From an uncultured Clostridia bacterium (GTDB lineage Bacteria; Bacillota; Clostridia; Oscillospirales; Acutalibacteraceae): a stretch of DNA of 64,000 bases. Location of the stretch: NCBI GenBank assembly GCA_944384985.1, contig CALWVM010000001.1:124001-188000 (forward strand), given 5' to 3'. The notes beneath the pieces are model-generated. The model was given only the letters and a program-made list of their open reading frames with translations. It was not told where the DNA came from and searched no databases. The position numbers and the translations under genes were made by a program. Positions within the stretch are counted from its first letter, which is position 1. Each line of letters opens with the position of its first letter. Below are positions 10,452 through 18,497 of the stretch, piece after piece.

Positions 10452-11885
10452 ATGGAATGGGAAATCGTCATGGGGCTTGAGGTGCACACCGAGCTCGCTA
10501 CAAAGACCAAAATTTTCTGCGGCTGCTCCACCGAATTCGGCGGCGAGCCGAACACGCACGTCTGCGAGATCTGCTCGGGCCAGCCCGGCACGCTCCCGCT
10601 TTTGAACCGGCGCGTCGTGGAGTTCGCCGTGCGCACGGGGCTTGCGACGAACTGCGAGATCACGCGCAAAACCAAGTTTGACCGTAAAAACTATTTCTAC
10701 CCCGATTTGCCGAAAGCGTATCAGATTTCGCAGCTGTACCTGCCCATCTGCCGAAACGGCTGTATCGAGGTCAAAGGGCAAGACGGGAACCCGAAAAAGA
10801 TCGGCATCCATGAGATCCACATGGAAGAGGACGCGGGTAAGCTCGTCCACGATGAATTTGCTGACTGCACGCTGGTGGATTACAACCGCTGCGGCGTGCC
10901 GCTTCTGGAGATCGTCTCCGAGCCGGACTTCCGTTCCGCCGACGAGGTCGTCGAATACCTCGAAAAGCTGCGCGCGATTTTGCAATTCACGGGCGTTTCC
11001 GACTGCAAAATGCAGGAGGGGTCCTTGCGCGCCGACGTGAACCTTTCCGTCCGCCCCAAGGGGCAGGCGGAGTTTGGCACGCGCACCGAAATGAAGAACC
11101 TCAACTCCTTCCACGCGATCGCACGCGCCATCGAATACGAGTCGCGCCGCCAGATCGACCTTTTGGAAGACGGCGAAACCGTCGTGCAGGAGACGCGCCG
11201 CTGGGATGATAATAAAGGCATTTCTTACGCCATGCGCTCGAAAGAGGACGCGCAGGATTACAAATATTTCCCCGAACCGGACCTGCCGCCCATTGAGATT
11301 TCGGATGCCTACATCGAAAAGGTGAAAGCCGAAATGCCGGAGCTGCCGGAAGCGAAAAAGCGCCGCTATCAAGAGGCGCTGGGGCTTTCCGAATATGACA
11401 CCTCCATCCTCACAAGCGACCTTGCGTTCGTGCGGCTGTTTGAAGCGACCGAAAAGCTTTGCCAAAGCCCCAAGGACGCGGCGAACTGGATCATGGGCGA
11501 GGTCATGAAGCTCTTGAACGACAGCGGCACGCTCCCCGAAGACATGACCCTCTCGCCCGAAAAGCTTGCGGCGGTCATCAACATGGTGAAGTCCGGCAAG
11601 ATCAACCGCGGCACGGGCAAGAAAGTGCTCGAAAAGGTGTTCTCGGAAGACGTAGACCCCGAAACGTATGTCAAAGAAAACAACCTTGCGCAGATCACCG
11701 ACCTTTCCGCGCTGCGCCCGGTGCTCGAAGAGGTCATCGCCGCGAACGAAAAGAGCGTTTCGGAGTATAAGGGCGGTAAAACGCAGGCGATGGGCTACAT
11801 CATGGGCCAGGCGATGCGCGCGCTCAAAGGCAAAGCCCCCGCGCAGGAAGTGCAGAAGCTCCTGCACGAGATGCTGGATAACTGA
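10452..11885 (+). CDS. gatB: Asp/Glu-tRNA amidotransferase subunit B
   Basis: Kinase/transamidase subunit that activates Glu-tRNA(Gln) or Asp-tRNA(Asn). At 477 residues it is full length. The N-terminal GLEVHTELATKTKIFCGCSTEFGGEPNTHVCEICSGQPG region holds the zinc-site cysteines (CGC and CEIC). The C-terminal YqeY-like tail is present (TGKKVLEKVF, then GYIMGQAMRALKGKAPAQEV). The complete gatCAB set implies that at least Gln-tRNA is made by the indirect route. It overlaps neither neighbour and is followed by repeat DNA. Confidence 0.97.
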   Translation: MEWEIVMGLEVHTELATKTKIFCGCSTEFGGEPNTHVCEICSGQPGTLPLLNRRVVEFAVRTGLATNCEITRKTKFDRKNYFYPDLPKAYQISQLYLPICRNGCIEVKGQDGNPKKIGIHEIHMEEDAGKLVHDEFADCTLVDYNRCGVPLLEIVSEPDFRSADEVVEYLEKLRAILQFTGVSDCKMQEGSLRADVNLSVRPKGQAEFGTRTEMKNLNSFHAIARAIEYESRRQIDLLEDGETVVQETRRWDDNKGISYAMRSKEDAQDYKYFPEPDLPPIEISDAYIEKVKAEMPELPEAKKRRYQEALGLSEYDTSILTSDLAFVRLFEATEKLCQSPKDAANWIMGEVMKLLNDSGTLPEDMTLSPEKLAAVINMVKSGKINRGTGKKVLEKVFSEDVDPETYVKENNLAQITDLSALRPVLEEVIAANEKSVSEYKGGKTQAMGYIMGQAMRALKGKAPAQEVQKLLHEMLDN

Positions 11886-11939
11886 AGGCGGAGGAAGAAA
11901 ATCGTAAGGTTAAAAGTTGCGTGATTTTCGGCGCATTTT

Positions 11940-12163
11940 GTCAGCATCGCAAAACGCGTAGTGGCAGGGGATTCCCCACACTGTGGGGAAGTACCCTCCT
12001 CAGAGGGGGCAAGGGAACCCGCCGGCAATCTGTGCGAACCCTTTCCTTCCGTCTAATCCCCGCCCCTGCGACTACAAATTTTTGATTTCCGCGAAACCGC
12101 GGCGTTTGGAATACCCCGCCTAAACCGCTTCTGACCTCTAACCTCTAACCTCTGAACTCTGAA
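11940..12163. repeat. Inverted-orientation composite element before the UDG gene
   Basis: From left to right: ACGCGTAGTGGC, a hairpin module with CCCCACACTGTGGGG and CCTCCTCAGAGGGGGCAA, then CCCCGCCCCTGCGACTAC (complement of the GTAGGGGCGGG module), a spacer with CCGCGAAACCGCGGCG, and five heptads at 12129-12163 (TTCTGAC, two of CTCTAAC, two of CTCTGAA). This is the reverse complement, module for module, of the arrangement at 6055-6180 and 18495-18620. The array ends just before AAGGTG, the ribosome site of the next gene. Confidence 0.75.
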
Positions 12164-12176
12164 AAGGTGAAACGCC

Positions 12177-12749
12177 ATGGAATACACCTGGGAGACCTTA
12201 AAAACCGAGTGCCTGGCCTGCCGCAACTGTGCGCTGTGCGAAACGCGGCACAACGTTGTGTTCGGCGTGGGAAACACGCAGGCGAAGGTGATGTTCGTCG
12301 GGGAGGGACCGGGCGAAAATGAAGACCTCCAGGGCGAACCGTTCGTCGGCCGCGGCGGGCAGCTTCTCGACAAATACCTGACGCACATCGACCTTTCACG
12401 CGATAAAAACATCTATATTGCGAACATCGTCAAGTGCCGCCCGCCGAAAAACCGCGACCCGCGCGAAGAGGAACAGGCGGCGTGTACGCCGTGGCTGCGC
12501 GAGCAGGTGCGGCTTTTGCACCCGAAGATCCTCGTGTGTTTAGGGCGCATCGCGGCGCAGTATATCATCCGTCCGGATTTCCGCGTGACCAAAGAGCACG
12601 GTGTGTTTTATGAAAGAAACGGTATGCTGCTCATGGGCACGTATCACCCCGCCTCGCTTCTGCGCAACCCCGCGCAAAAGCCGGATGCGCTCTCCGATTT
12701 CTGCGCCCTGCGGGAGAAGATCAAAGAGCTGGGGATGGAGAGCGAGTAA
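12177..12749 (+). CDS. Family 4 uracil-DNA glycosylase (iron-sulfur type)
   Basis: Removes uracil from DNA. The 190 residues have the family 4 signatures: an N-terminal cysteine cluster (Cys12, 15, 18, 21 in ECLACRNCALC) and Cys87 and Cys103, which together ligate a 4Fe-4S cluster; the GEGPGENEDLQGEPFVGRGG water-activating loop; and the TYHPASLLRNP uracil-binding loop near the end. The start has AAGGTG eight bases upstream. It lies between two repeat-filled gaps and is probably a single-gene unit. Its exact substrate range (uracil alone or also other deaminated bases) cannot be told from sequence. Confidence 0.94.
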   Translation: MEYTWETLKTECLACRNCALCETRHNVVFGVGNTQAKVMFVGEGPGENEDLQGEPFVGRGGQLLDKYLTHIDLSRDKNIYIANIVKCRPPKNRDPREEEQAACTPWLREQVRLLHPKILVCLGRIAAQYIIRPDFRVTKEHGVFYERNGMLLMGTYHPASLLRNPAQKPDALSDFCALREKIKELGMESE

Positions 12750-12769
12750 GAAAACGCTGTAATTTCGAG

Positions 12770-13203
12770 CTTCCGTTCCTCCCGTCTTTCCGAGGGTGAT
12801 TCCCTGCGGTGCGGGGAAATGTCGCGCAGCGAAGCGACAAAGGGGATGGCGCCGTTGACGACGAAGAGATATATAAAGCCGAAAACCTGCTTTTTTCTCT
12901 CCCCCAGTCTGCTATCGCAGACAGCCCCCTCGTCAGAGGGGGCAAGGAGAAAAGTCGAAAGATAGCACAAATCCTTTCCTCTCTCTGATGAGGGAGGAGT
13001 CAAACGGCGTTTCGCCGTTTGACGGAGGGAGAGAAAAACTTTACGCATGGAACCAATCTTTTCCCGCCTGCAAACAGCAACTGTTTTCTCTCCCCCGACC
13101 GCCCTGTGGCGGCCGCCCCCCTCGGATGATCGGGGCAAGGCACAACAGAGGCTCGCATAAGCTTCCCCGCACCACGTCCGGCATCCAACATCCAACTTTT
13201 AAC
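12770..13203. repeat. Cluster of hairpin repeat modules and heptads before the glycosidase gene
   Basis: This gap of about 470 bases contains at least four module copies. 12770-12850 carries CCTGCGGTGCGGGG and TGTCGC hairpins. 12893-12945 has the variable stem GTCTGC/GCAGAC (12907-12922). 12975-13036 has the variable stem TCAAACGGCG/CGCCGTTTGA (13000-13022). 13083-13140 has the stem CCGCC/GGCGG (13099-13112). Heptads at 13176-13203 (GTCCGGC, two of ATCCAAC, TTTTAAC) end right before CAGGA of the next gene. No gene is seen. Confidence 0.8.
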
Positions 13204-13222
13204 ACAGGAATGATTTTTGCCT

Positions 13223-15091
13223 ATGAACTGGACCCCTTTTAACTCCGCCGATGCGTTTTATAAAAGCGTGCCGGGCGCCGTCGAAACAGATCTTCCGTTT
13301 CGGCTGCGCCTGATTTTGCCGCGCGCTTTCGGCGCGAGCGGGGCGCACCTGCTGCTGCAAAAAGACGGCGAAACGGCGGTCGACCACCCGATGTACTGGG
13401 CGGGCATGTACGGCGACGAGCAGGAGATCTGGGACATCGAGCTTTCCGTCCCGGAAAAGGGGCTGTATTTTTATCACTTTGATTACGACTCCTCCTGGGG
13501 GCGCGGGTCGGTCTTTCACAGCGGCGACGGCGTAGGCGCGCTTTCGGGCGCCGGCGTGCAGCAGAGCTGGCAGCTGACCGTCTATGACAAAAATTTCCGC
13601 ACGCCCGACTGGCTCAAAGGCGGCATCATCTATCAGATCTTCCCCGACCGGTTTTACAATTCGGGGAAGCCGAAACAAAATGTGCCCGGCGACCGCATTT
13701 TGCGCACGGACATCGAAAACCCGCCGTACTGGAAGCCCGACGAGACGGGCGAGGTGCGCAACAACGATTATTTCGGCGGCGACCTTGCGGGCATCTGCGA
13801 AAAGCTGCCGTATCTCGAAAGCCTCGGGGTGACATGTCTGTATCTGAACCCCATTTTCGAGGCGCATTCCAACCACCGTTACAATACGGCGGACTATGAA
13901 AAAATCGATCCCCTTTTGGGGACCGAAGCGGATCTCAGAACGCTCTGCGCCGAAGCGGCAAAGCACGGCATCCGGGTCCTCCTTGACGGCGTGTTTTCGC
14001 ATACGGGCTCCGACAGCCGCTATTTCAACCGCGAGGGCCGCTACAAGACGATCGGCGCCTACAATTCGAAAGCGTCCCCCTATTATCCGTGGTACACGTT
14101 CACCGAATATCCCGACCGGTACAAAAGCTGGTGGGGCTTTGAAACGCTCCCCGAGGTCAACGAGGAAAGCCCCGCGTACCTCGACTTCATCACGGGGCAG
14201 GACGGCATCGTGCGCCGCTGGCTGCGCGCGGGCGCCGCGGGATGGCGGCTCGACGTCGCCGACGAACTGCCCGACACGTTTCTGGACGCGCTCGTAAAAG
14301 CGGCGAAAGCGGAAAAACCGGACGCGCTCGTGCTCGGCGAGGTCTGGGAGGACGCCACGACCAAATGGGCATACGGCGTGCGGCGGCGGTACCTGCTCGG
14401 CGGGCAGCTTGACAGCGTGATGAACTACCCCTTTGCCGAAGCGGTGCTCGAATTTGCGCGCGGCGGCGTTGCCGAGGATTTTCAGCGCGCCGTTACGCCG
14501 ATTTTGGAGCACTACCCCAAGCCCGTGCTCGACGTGCTGATGAATCATATCGGCACGCACGATACCGAACGTGCGATCACGCGCCTTGCCGGCGAGAGCG
14601 CCAAATTCCATGACCGCGCCTGGCAGGCTGAGCGGAGGCTTTCCGACGCAGATTACAAAAAAGGCGTGCAGCTGCTCCGGCTTGCGGCGGTGCTGCAATA
14701 CACGCTGCCCGGCGTGCCGTCCGTCTACTACGGCGACGAGGCGGGGATGCAGGGCTATAAGGACCCGTTCAACCGCGGATACTACCCGTGGGGCCGCGAA
14801 AACGAAACGCTTCTGGCGTTTTACAAGAAGCTGGGCGCGCTGCGGCACGCGCTTCCCGTCCTGCGCGACGGCGAGATGCGCTTTGTCTCCGCCGTGCTCG
14901 GGTGCGTCGCGTATACGCGGGAAAACGAGACGGGCGCGATCCTCGTCATCGCCAACCGCAACGAACACGATATTGTTTATAACCTCCATGAAAAATGGCA
15001 TTTTGCGCGCGAACGGCTCTACGGCAGCCCCGTGACCTCGTGCGTGCGCGTCGGCGCAATGGATTGTGCGGTGTTAGATGCTGGAAATTAG
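13223..15091 (+). CDS. GH13 alpha-glycosidase (neopullulanase/cyclomaltodextrinase type)
   Basis: Hydrolyses alpha-1,4-glucosidic bonds in maltodextrin-like substrates. About 622 residues, with an N-terminal beta domain (1-130), then the barrel from GGIIYQIFPDRFYN onward. The catalytic residues are Asp344 (GWRLDVADEL), Glu373 (LGEVWED) and Asp447 (GTHDTER). LLDGVFSHTGSDSRYFN is conserved region I. There is no signal peptide, so it acts in the cytoplasm on imported oligosaccharides. The start could be the ATG at 13223 or the TTG at 13217, which is better spaced from CAGGA. The last codons and the TAG stop are formed by repeat heptads (AATTAGA at 15086-15092), so the C-terminus may be altered. 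No transporter lies beside it. Confidence 0.93.
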   Translation: MNWTPFNSADAFYKSVPGAVETDLPFRLRLILPRAFGASGAHLLLQKDGETAVDHPMYWAGMYGDEQEIWDIELSVPEKGLYFYHFDYDSSWGRGSVFHSGDGVGALSGAGVQQSWQLTVYDKNFRTPDWLKGGIIYQIFPDRFYNSGKPKQNVPGDRILRTDIENPPYWKPDETGEVRNNDYFGGDLAGICEKLPYLESLGVTCLYLNPIFEAHSNHRYNTADYEKIDPLLGTEADLRTLCAEAAKHGIRVLLDGVFSHTGSDSRYFNREGRYKTIGAYNSKASPYYPWYTFTEYPDRYKSWWGFETLPEVNEESPAYLDFITGQDGIVRRWLRAGAAGWRLDVADELPDTFLDALVKAAKAEKPDALVLGEVWEDATTKWAYGVRRRYLLGGQLDSVMNYPFAEAVLEFARGGVAEDFQRAVTPILEHYPKPVLDVLMNHIGTHDTERAITRLAGESAKFHDRAWQAERRLSDADYKKGVQLLRLAAVLQYTLPGVPSVYYGDEAGMQGYKDPFNRGYYPWGRENETLLAFYKKLGALRHALPVLRDGEMRFVSAVLGCVAYTRENETGAILVIANRNEHDIVYNLHEKWHFARERLYGSPVTSCVRVGAMDCAVLDAGN

Positions 15092-15263
15092 ATTCTGGAC
15101 GCTGGACGTTGCGCGGTGAGGGTGAGTTTTCGCTTGGGTTTTACCGCCTGCAAGCGAAAGTTTTTCTCTCCCCCAGCCGCCTTGCGGCGGCAGCCCCCTC
15201 GTCAGAGGGGGTAATATCTAATCGAAAGGCTTATATGCCGTTCCTCCCTCTGAGGAGGGAGGT
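15072..15263. repeat. Heptads and hairpin modules running into the DUF554 remnant
   Basis: Five complement-sense heptads (15072-15106: TGTTAGA, TGCTGGA, AATTAGA, TTCTGGA, CGCTGGA) overlap the end of the glycosidase gene. A short hairpin module (15161-15212) with stem GCCGC/GCGGC follows, then a second module that stops abruptly after CTGAGGAGGGAGGTGG at about 15263. The rest of that second module (stem and GACGGAGGGAGAGA) is missing and protein-coding DUF554 sequence begins instead. Confidence 0.75.
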
Positions 15264-15527
15264 GGGTCGGCGGCAAGCCTCGGCGCGGGGTGTATGCTCG
15301 CGGGCGTGGTGCTGTTTGTCTATGAAGGCGCGCTGACGCTCTCGGCGCAGTTTCTGGCGCAGTATCTCACGAATACCATGCTCAACGAATTGACGAGCGT
15401 CGGCTCGCTTTTGGTGCTTGCCATCGGGCTGAACCTGTTAGGCGTCACGCGCATCAAAGTGGCGGACATGCTGCCCGCCGTGGTGCTCGTCCCGTTTTTG
15501 TGTATGATCCCCGGCATTGCGGGGTGA
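15264..15527 (+). pseudogene. C-terminal remnant of a DUF554 membrane protein
   Basis: The frame reads GSAASLGAGCMLAG from 15264, then LFVYEGALTLSAQFLAQ, a middle part and GLNLLGVTRIKVADMLPAVV before the stop. This is the last third of a DUF554 (YqgA/YdfK-like) integral membrane protein, whose ends typically carry a GALTL loop and an IKVxxMLPAL motif. Full members have about 230 residues; here only about 87 codons remain and there is no ribosome site. The upstream part is replaced by a truncated hairpin repeat. I infer a gene cut down by repeat insertion or recombination. Confidence 0.72.
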
Positions 15528-15540
15528 GCGCGCGGAGGGC

Positions 15541-15845
15541 GTGCAGAGATCAGAAGTCAGATTTCAGTGGTCAGAGATTAGAAGCACGATGGGAAAATTG
15601 CAAAAATCGAAGATTCGATCAGACGCGTAGCGGCGGACTTTCGGTTCCGCACAAACCTTCCCACCCCATGTCTAACATCTGAAATCTAACACGGACAGCC
15701 GCAAGGGCTGTCCCTACGGATATGCGTTTCCTTTCGGTTTTCGAAAAACCTCCCCACCGCACATCTGACATCTAACTTCTGAAATCTGAACGCTGGTCCG
15801 CTACCCGCACATCCAGAATCCAGCATCTAACATCTACCATCTAAA
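15541..15845. repeat. Heptad arrays in both senses between DUF554 remnant and coaE
   Basis: Complement sense at 15541-15582, six units in perfect register (GTGCAGA, GATCAGA, AGTCAGA, TTTCAGT, GGTCAGA, GATTAGA). Direct sense at 15670-15690 (GTCTAAC, ATCTGAA, ATCTAAC), 15763-15797 (ATCTGAC, ATCTAAC, TTCTGAA, ATCTGAA and a diverged unit) and 15811-15845 (ATCCAGA, ATCCAGC, ATCTAAC, ATCTACC, ATCTAAA). Each direct array is preceded by a spacer of the form CGGTT...CCCACC. At 15692-15716 is a variant of the GTAGGG module whose stem is GGACAGCC with GGCTGTCC. The last array ends at ACGGAAGGAG, the coaE ribosome site. Confidence 0.8.
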
Positions 15846-15862
15846 ACGGAAGGAGTTTTGCT

Positions 15863-16444
15863 ATGCAGGTCATCGGCATCACCGGGCAGACCGGCGCGGG
15901 CAAAAGCACGGTCTGTGAAACGCTCGTGCGGCGCGGCTGGGCGCATATTGACGCCGACCGCGTGGCAAAATCTCTATATATCCCCCATTCGCCGCTGCTT
16001 CAGAAATTGCAGGCGGCGTTCGGCAGTCAGATTTTAACTACGAGCGGCGAGGTCGACCGCGCCGCGCTCGCCAAGGCGGCATTTGCCTCGCCCGAAGCGA
16101 CCGAAACGCTCAATAAAATCGTCCATCCCGCCGTGACCGAAGCCGTGCGCGAAACGCTTTCCGACCTTGTGCGCGCGGGCGTTCCGGCCGCCCTGCTCGA
16201 CGCGATCGCCCTGTTTGAAAGCGGCGAGGACGCGCTTTGTTCGCGCACCGTCGCCGTCGTCGCGCCCGAAAGCACGCGCCTTGCGCGCATCATGGAGCGC
16301 GACGGGCTCACGGAAGAAGACGCGCTGCGGCGCATTCGCGCCCAGCATGACGAGAGCTGGTTTTGCGCGCGCTGCGACGCGGTCATCCGCAATTATCCGC
16401 CTTATACATTGGACCAGGAGATCGGGAGGGTGTTCCCGGAATGA
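15863..16444 (+). CDS. coaE: Dephospho-CoA kinase
   Basis: Final step of coenzyme A synthesis: ATP-dependent phosphorylation of dephospho-CoA. The 193 residues have the P-loop GITGQTGAGKST (residues 5-16), IDADRVAKSLY with the acceptor-site Asp, and the lid arginines in RIMERDGLTEEDALRRIRAQ. The GGAAGGAG site is well placed. Its stop overlaps the ATG of the following lytic transglycosylase (ATGA), so the two are translationally coupled. Confidence 0.96.
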   Translation: MQVIGITGQTGAGKSTVCETLVRRGWAHIDADRVAKSLYIPHSPLLQKLQAAFGSQILTTSGEVDRAALAKAAFASPEATETLNKIVHPAVTEAVRETLSDLVRAGVPAALLDAIALFESGEDALCSRTVAVVAPESTRLARIMERDGLTEEDALRRIRAQHDESWFCARCDAVIRNYPPYTLDQEIGRVFPE

Positions 16445-17037
16445 AAAACAGACGAAAACGCATAGCGGCGAGCAAGCTTGCAGCACTGACGCTGTGTTTT
16501 GTGCTGCTGATCGGTTCGGCGGTCTTTTTCGGCGGCCGCGCGGTCTTTCACGCCGTGTTCCCGCTCGAATATACCGAGGAGGTCGAAGCGGCGGCAGAAG
16601 AATACGACGTGCCGCCCGTGCTCTTGTATGCCGTGCTACATACCGAAAGCGGCTTTGACCCGGACGCTGAATCCGACGCAGGGGCGCTCGGCATCGCGCA
16701 GATCACGCCCGAGACGTTCGAGTGGCTGCAAACGAAAACCGGCGAGACGCTCCCGACCGACGCGCTCTATGAACCGGAAACGGCGATCCGCTATTCGGCG
16801 GCGTTCCTGAGCCTGCTGCTTTCGGAGTTTGACGGCGACATCCCCACCGCCGTCGCCGCCTACCACGCGGGGCGCGGGCAGGTGAACGCCTGGCTTTCCG
16901 ATACGCGGTATTCCGCAGACGGCAAAACGCTCATCGACATCCCCGCACGCGGCACCAACCACTACGTCTACAAGGTGCAGCGGGCGATGCGCATATATCA
17001 AAATTTATATAAAGAGGAGCTGAACAGCAATGGCTGA
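16441..17037 (+). CDS. Membrane-anchored lytic transglycosylase (SLT domain)
   Basis: Cleaves peptidoglycan glycan strands at the cell surface. From the ATG at 16441 the protein has 198 residues: a basic start, one membrane segment (about 13-32, AALTLCFVLLIGSAVFFGG), then the goose-lysozyme-like SLT fold with the catalytic Glu in LLYAVLHTESGFDPDAESDAGALGIAQITPET and AAYHAGRGQVNAWL near the end. The frame is open upstream to 16363 inside coaE, but the ATGA overlap with the coaE stop makes 16441 the natural start. The same coaE-lytic transglycosylase pairing occurs in other clostridia. Confidence 0.93.
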   Translation: MKNRRKRIAASKLAALTLCFVLLIGSAVFFGGRAVFHAVFPLEYTEEVEAAAEEYDVPPVLLYAVLHTESGFDPDAESDAGALGIAQITPETFEWLQTKTGETLPTDALYEPETAIRYSAAFLSLLLSEFDGDIPTAVAAYHAGRGQVNAWLSDTRYSADGKTLIDIPARGTNHYVYKVQRAMRIYQNLYKEELNSNG

Positions 17038-18439
17038 AGAAAAAAGCAAGGTAGACAGCCTCAAGGAAAAGCTGTTTTACAAGCGTGAAAACGCGGCGGA
17101 GAAGCTGACGCAAAGCGAGGTCGCCGAAGCGGACGCATTCTGCGAAGGGTACAAGGACTTCCTCAACCGCGCGAAAACGGAACGCGAAGCGACGGCGTTC
17201 ATGGAGGTGCGCGCCAAGGCGCACGGGTTCGAAAAATTCGATCCGGAAAAGGCGTATGCGGCGGGCGACAAGGTCTATTACAACAACCGCGGCAAGGCGA
17301 TCATCCTCGCCGTGATCGGCGAAAAGCCGCTTCCCGAAGGGATCCGGCTTACGGCGGCGCACATCGATTCCCCGCGCCTCGACTTAAAGCCGAGCCCGCT
17401 GTATGAGGACAGCAACCTCGCGCTTTTCAAAACACACTATTACGGCGGCATCAAGAAGTACCAGTGGACCTGCCTGCCGCTCGCGCTGCACGGCGTGATC
17501 GTCAAAAAGGACGGCGAGAAGGTCGAAGTGCGCATCGGCGAGGAAGCGGGCGAACCGCAATTTGCGGTAACGGACCTTTTGCCGCATCTGGCGGGCGAGC
17601 AGATGAAACGCACGCTCGCCGACGGCGTACGCGGCGAAGAGCTCAACGTGCTCGTGGGCAGCCGTCCGTTTTCCGCCGACGAGGGCAGCGAAAAGGTCAA
17701 GCTGAACATCCTGAACATCCTGTTCGAAAAATACGGCGTGACCGAAGGCGATTTCTTAAGCGCGGAGCTGGAGGTCGTCCCTGCCTATCACGCGTGCGAC
17801 ATCGGCTTTGACCGCAGCATGATCGGCTCGTACGGCCACGACGACCGCGTGTGCGCATACCCGGCGGCGGAAGCGATCTTTGCGCTGGAAAGCACACCCG
17901 CCTACACGGCGGTGACCGTCCTTACGGATAAGGAGGAAATCGGTTCGGAGGGCAACACAGGGCTGAACTCGGCGTATCTGGAGCATTTCATCGCCGACCT
18001 TGCAGCTGCGCGCGGCGAAAACGTCCGTACCGTACTGCGCAACACCAAGTGCCTGTCGGCGGACGTCACCGCGGCGTTTGACCCGACCTACCCGGATGTC
18101 TGCGAGCGGAACAACGCCGCGTTTATAAACGGGGGCGCCGCGTTCATGAAATACTCCGGCGCGCGCGGCAAGAGCGGCACGTCGGATGCTTCGGCGGAAT
18201 ATATGGCGGCTGTGCGCCGCATGCTCGACGAAAACGGCGTAATCTGGCAGTGCGCGGAGCTCGGCAAGGTGGACGCGGGCGGCGGCGGCACCGTCGCGAT
18301 GTTCCTGGCGTCGCTTGGGATGGATGTGGTGGACATCGGCGTGCCGGTGCTCTCCATGCACGCGCCGTTCGAGATCGTCTCGAAACTCGACGTATTCATG
18401 ACCTACCGCGCCTGCAAGGCGTTTTTTGAGGAGAAATAA
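17030..18439 (+). CDS. M18 family aminopeptidase
   Basis: Cytoplasmic dinuclear-zinc aminopeptidase of the aspartyl-aminopeptidase family. Its 469 residues show the metal and catalytic motifs in order: TAAHIDSPRLDLKP, GYGHDDRVCAY-type (SYGHDDRVCAYPA), LTDKEEIGSEGNTG with the paired Glu, and MHAPFEIVSKLDV with the C-terminal His ligand. It overlaps the lytic transglycosylase by eight bases, so coaE, slt and this gene form one coupled unit ending in a terminator. Confidence 0.95.
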   Translation: MAEEKSKVDSLKEKLFYKRENAAEKLTQSEVAEADAFCEGYKDFLNRAKTEREATAFMEVRAKAHGFEKFDPEKAYAAGDKVYYNNRGKAIILAVIGEKPLPEGIRLTAAHIDSPRLDLKPSPLYEDSNLALFKTHYYGGIKKYQWTCLPLALHGVIVKKDGEKVEVRIGEEAGEPQFAVTDLLPHLAGEQMKRTLADGVRGEELNVLVGSRPFSADEGSEKVKLNILNILFEKYGVTEGDFLSAELEVVPAYHACDIGFDRSMIGSYGHDDRVCAYPAAEAIFALESTPAYTAVTVLTDKEEIGSEGNTGLNSAYLEHFIADLAAARGENVRTVLRNTKCLSADVTAAFDPTYPDVCERNNAAFINGGAAFMKYSGARGKSGTSDASAEYMAAVRRMLDENGVIWQCAELGKVDAGGGGTVAMFLASLGMDVVDIGVPVLSMHAPFEIVSKLDVFMTYRACKAFFEEK

Positions 18440-18462
18440 ACAGCGCCTGCAAAGGCGCAGAC

Positions 18463-18497
18463 AAAAAGCCGGGGCATTCACAATGCCTCGGCTTTTT
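18463..18497 (+). terminator. Rho-independent terminator after the M18 gene
   Basis: AAAAAGCCGGGGCATT pairs across a short CACA loop with AATGCCTCGGCTTTTT, with one G:T pair. The T run is shared with the first repeat heptad (TTTCAGA). Confidence 0.9.

Noticed and set aside
15541-15845. CRISPR array
   Set aside because: The repeats are 7 bases long without spacers, and no cas genes are present.
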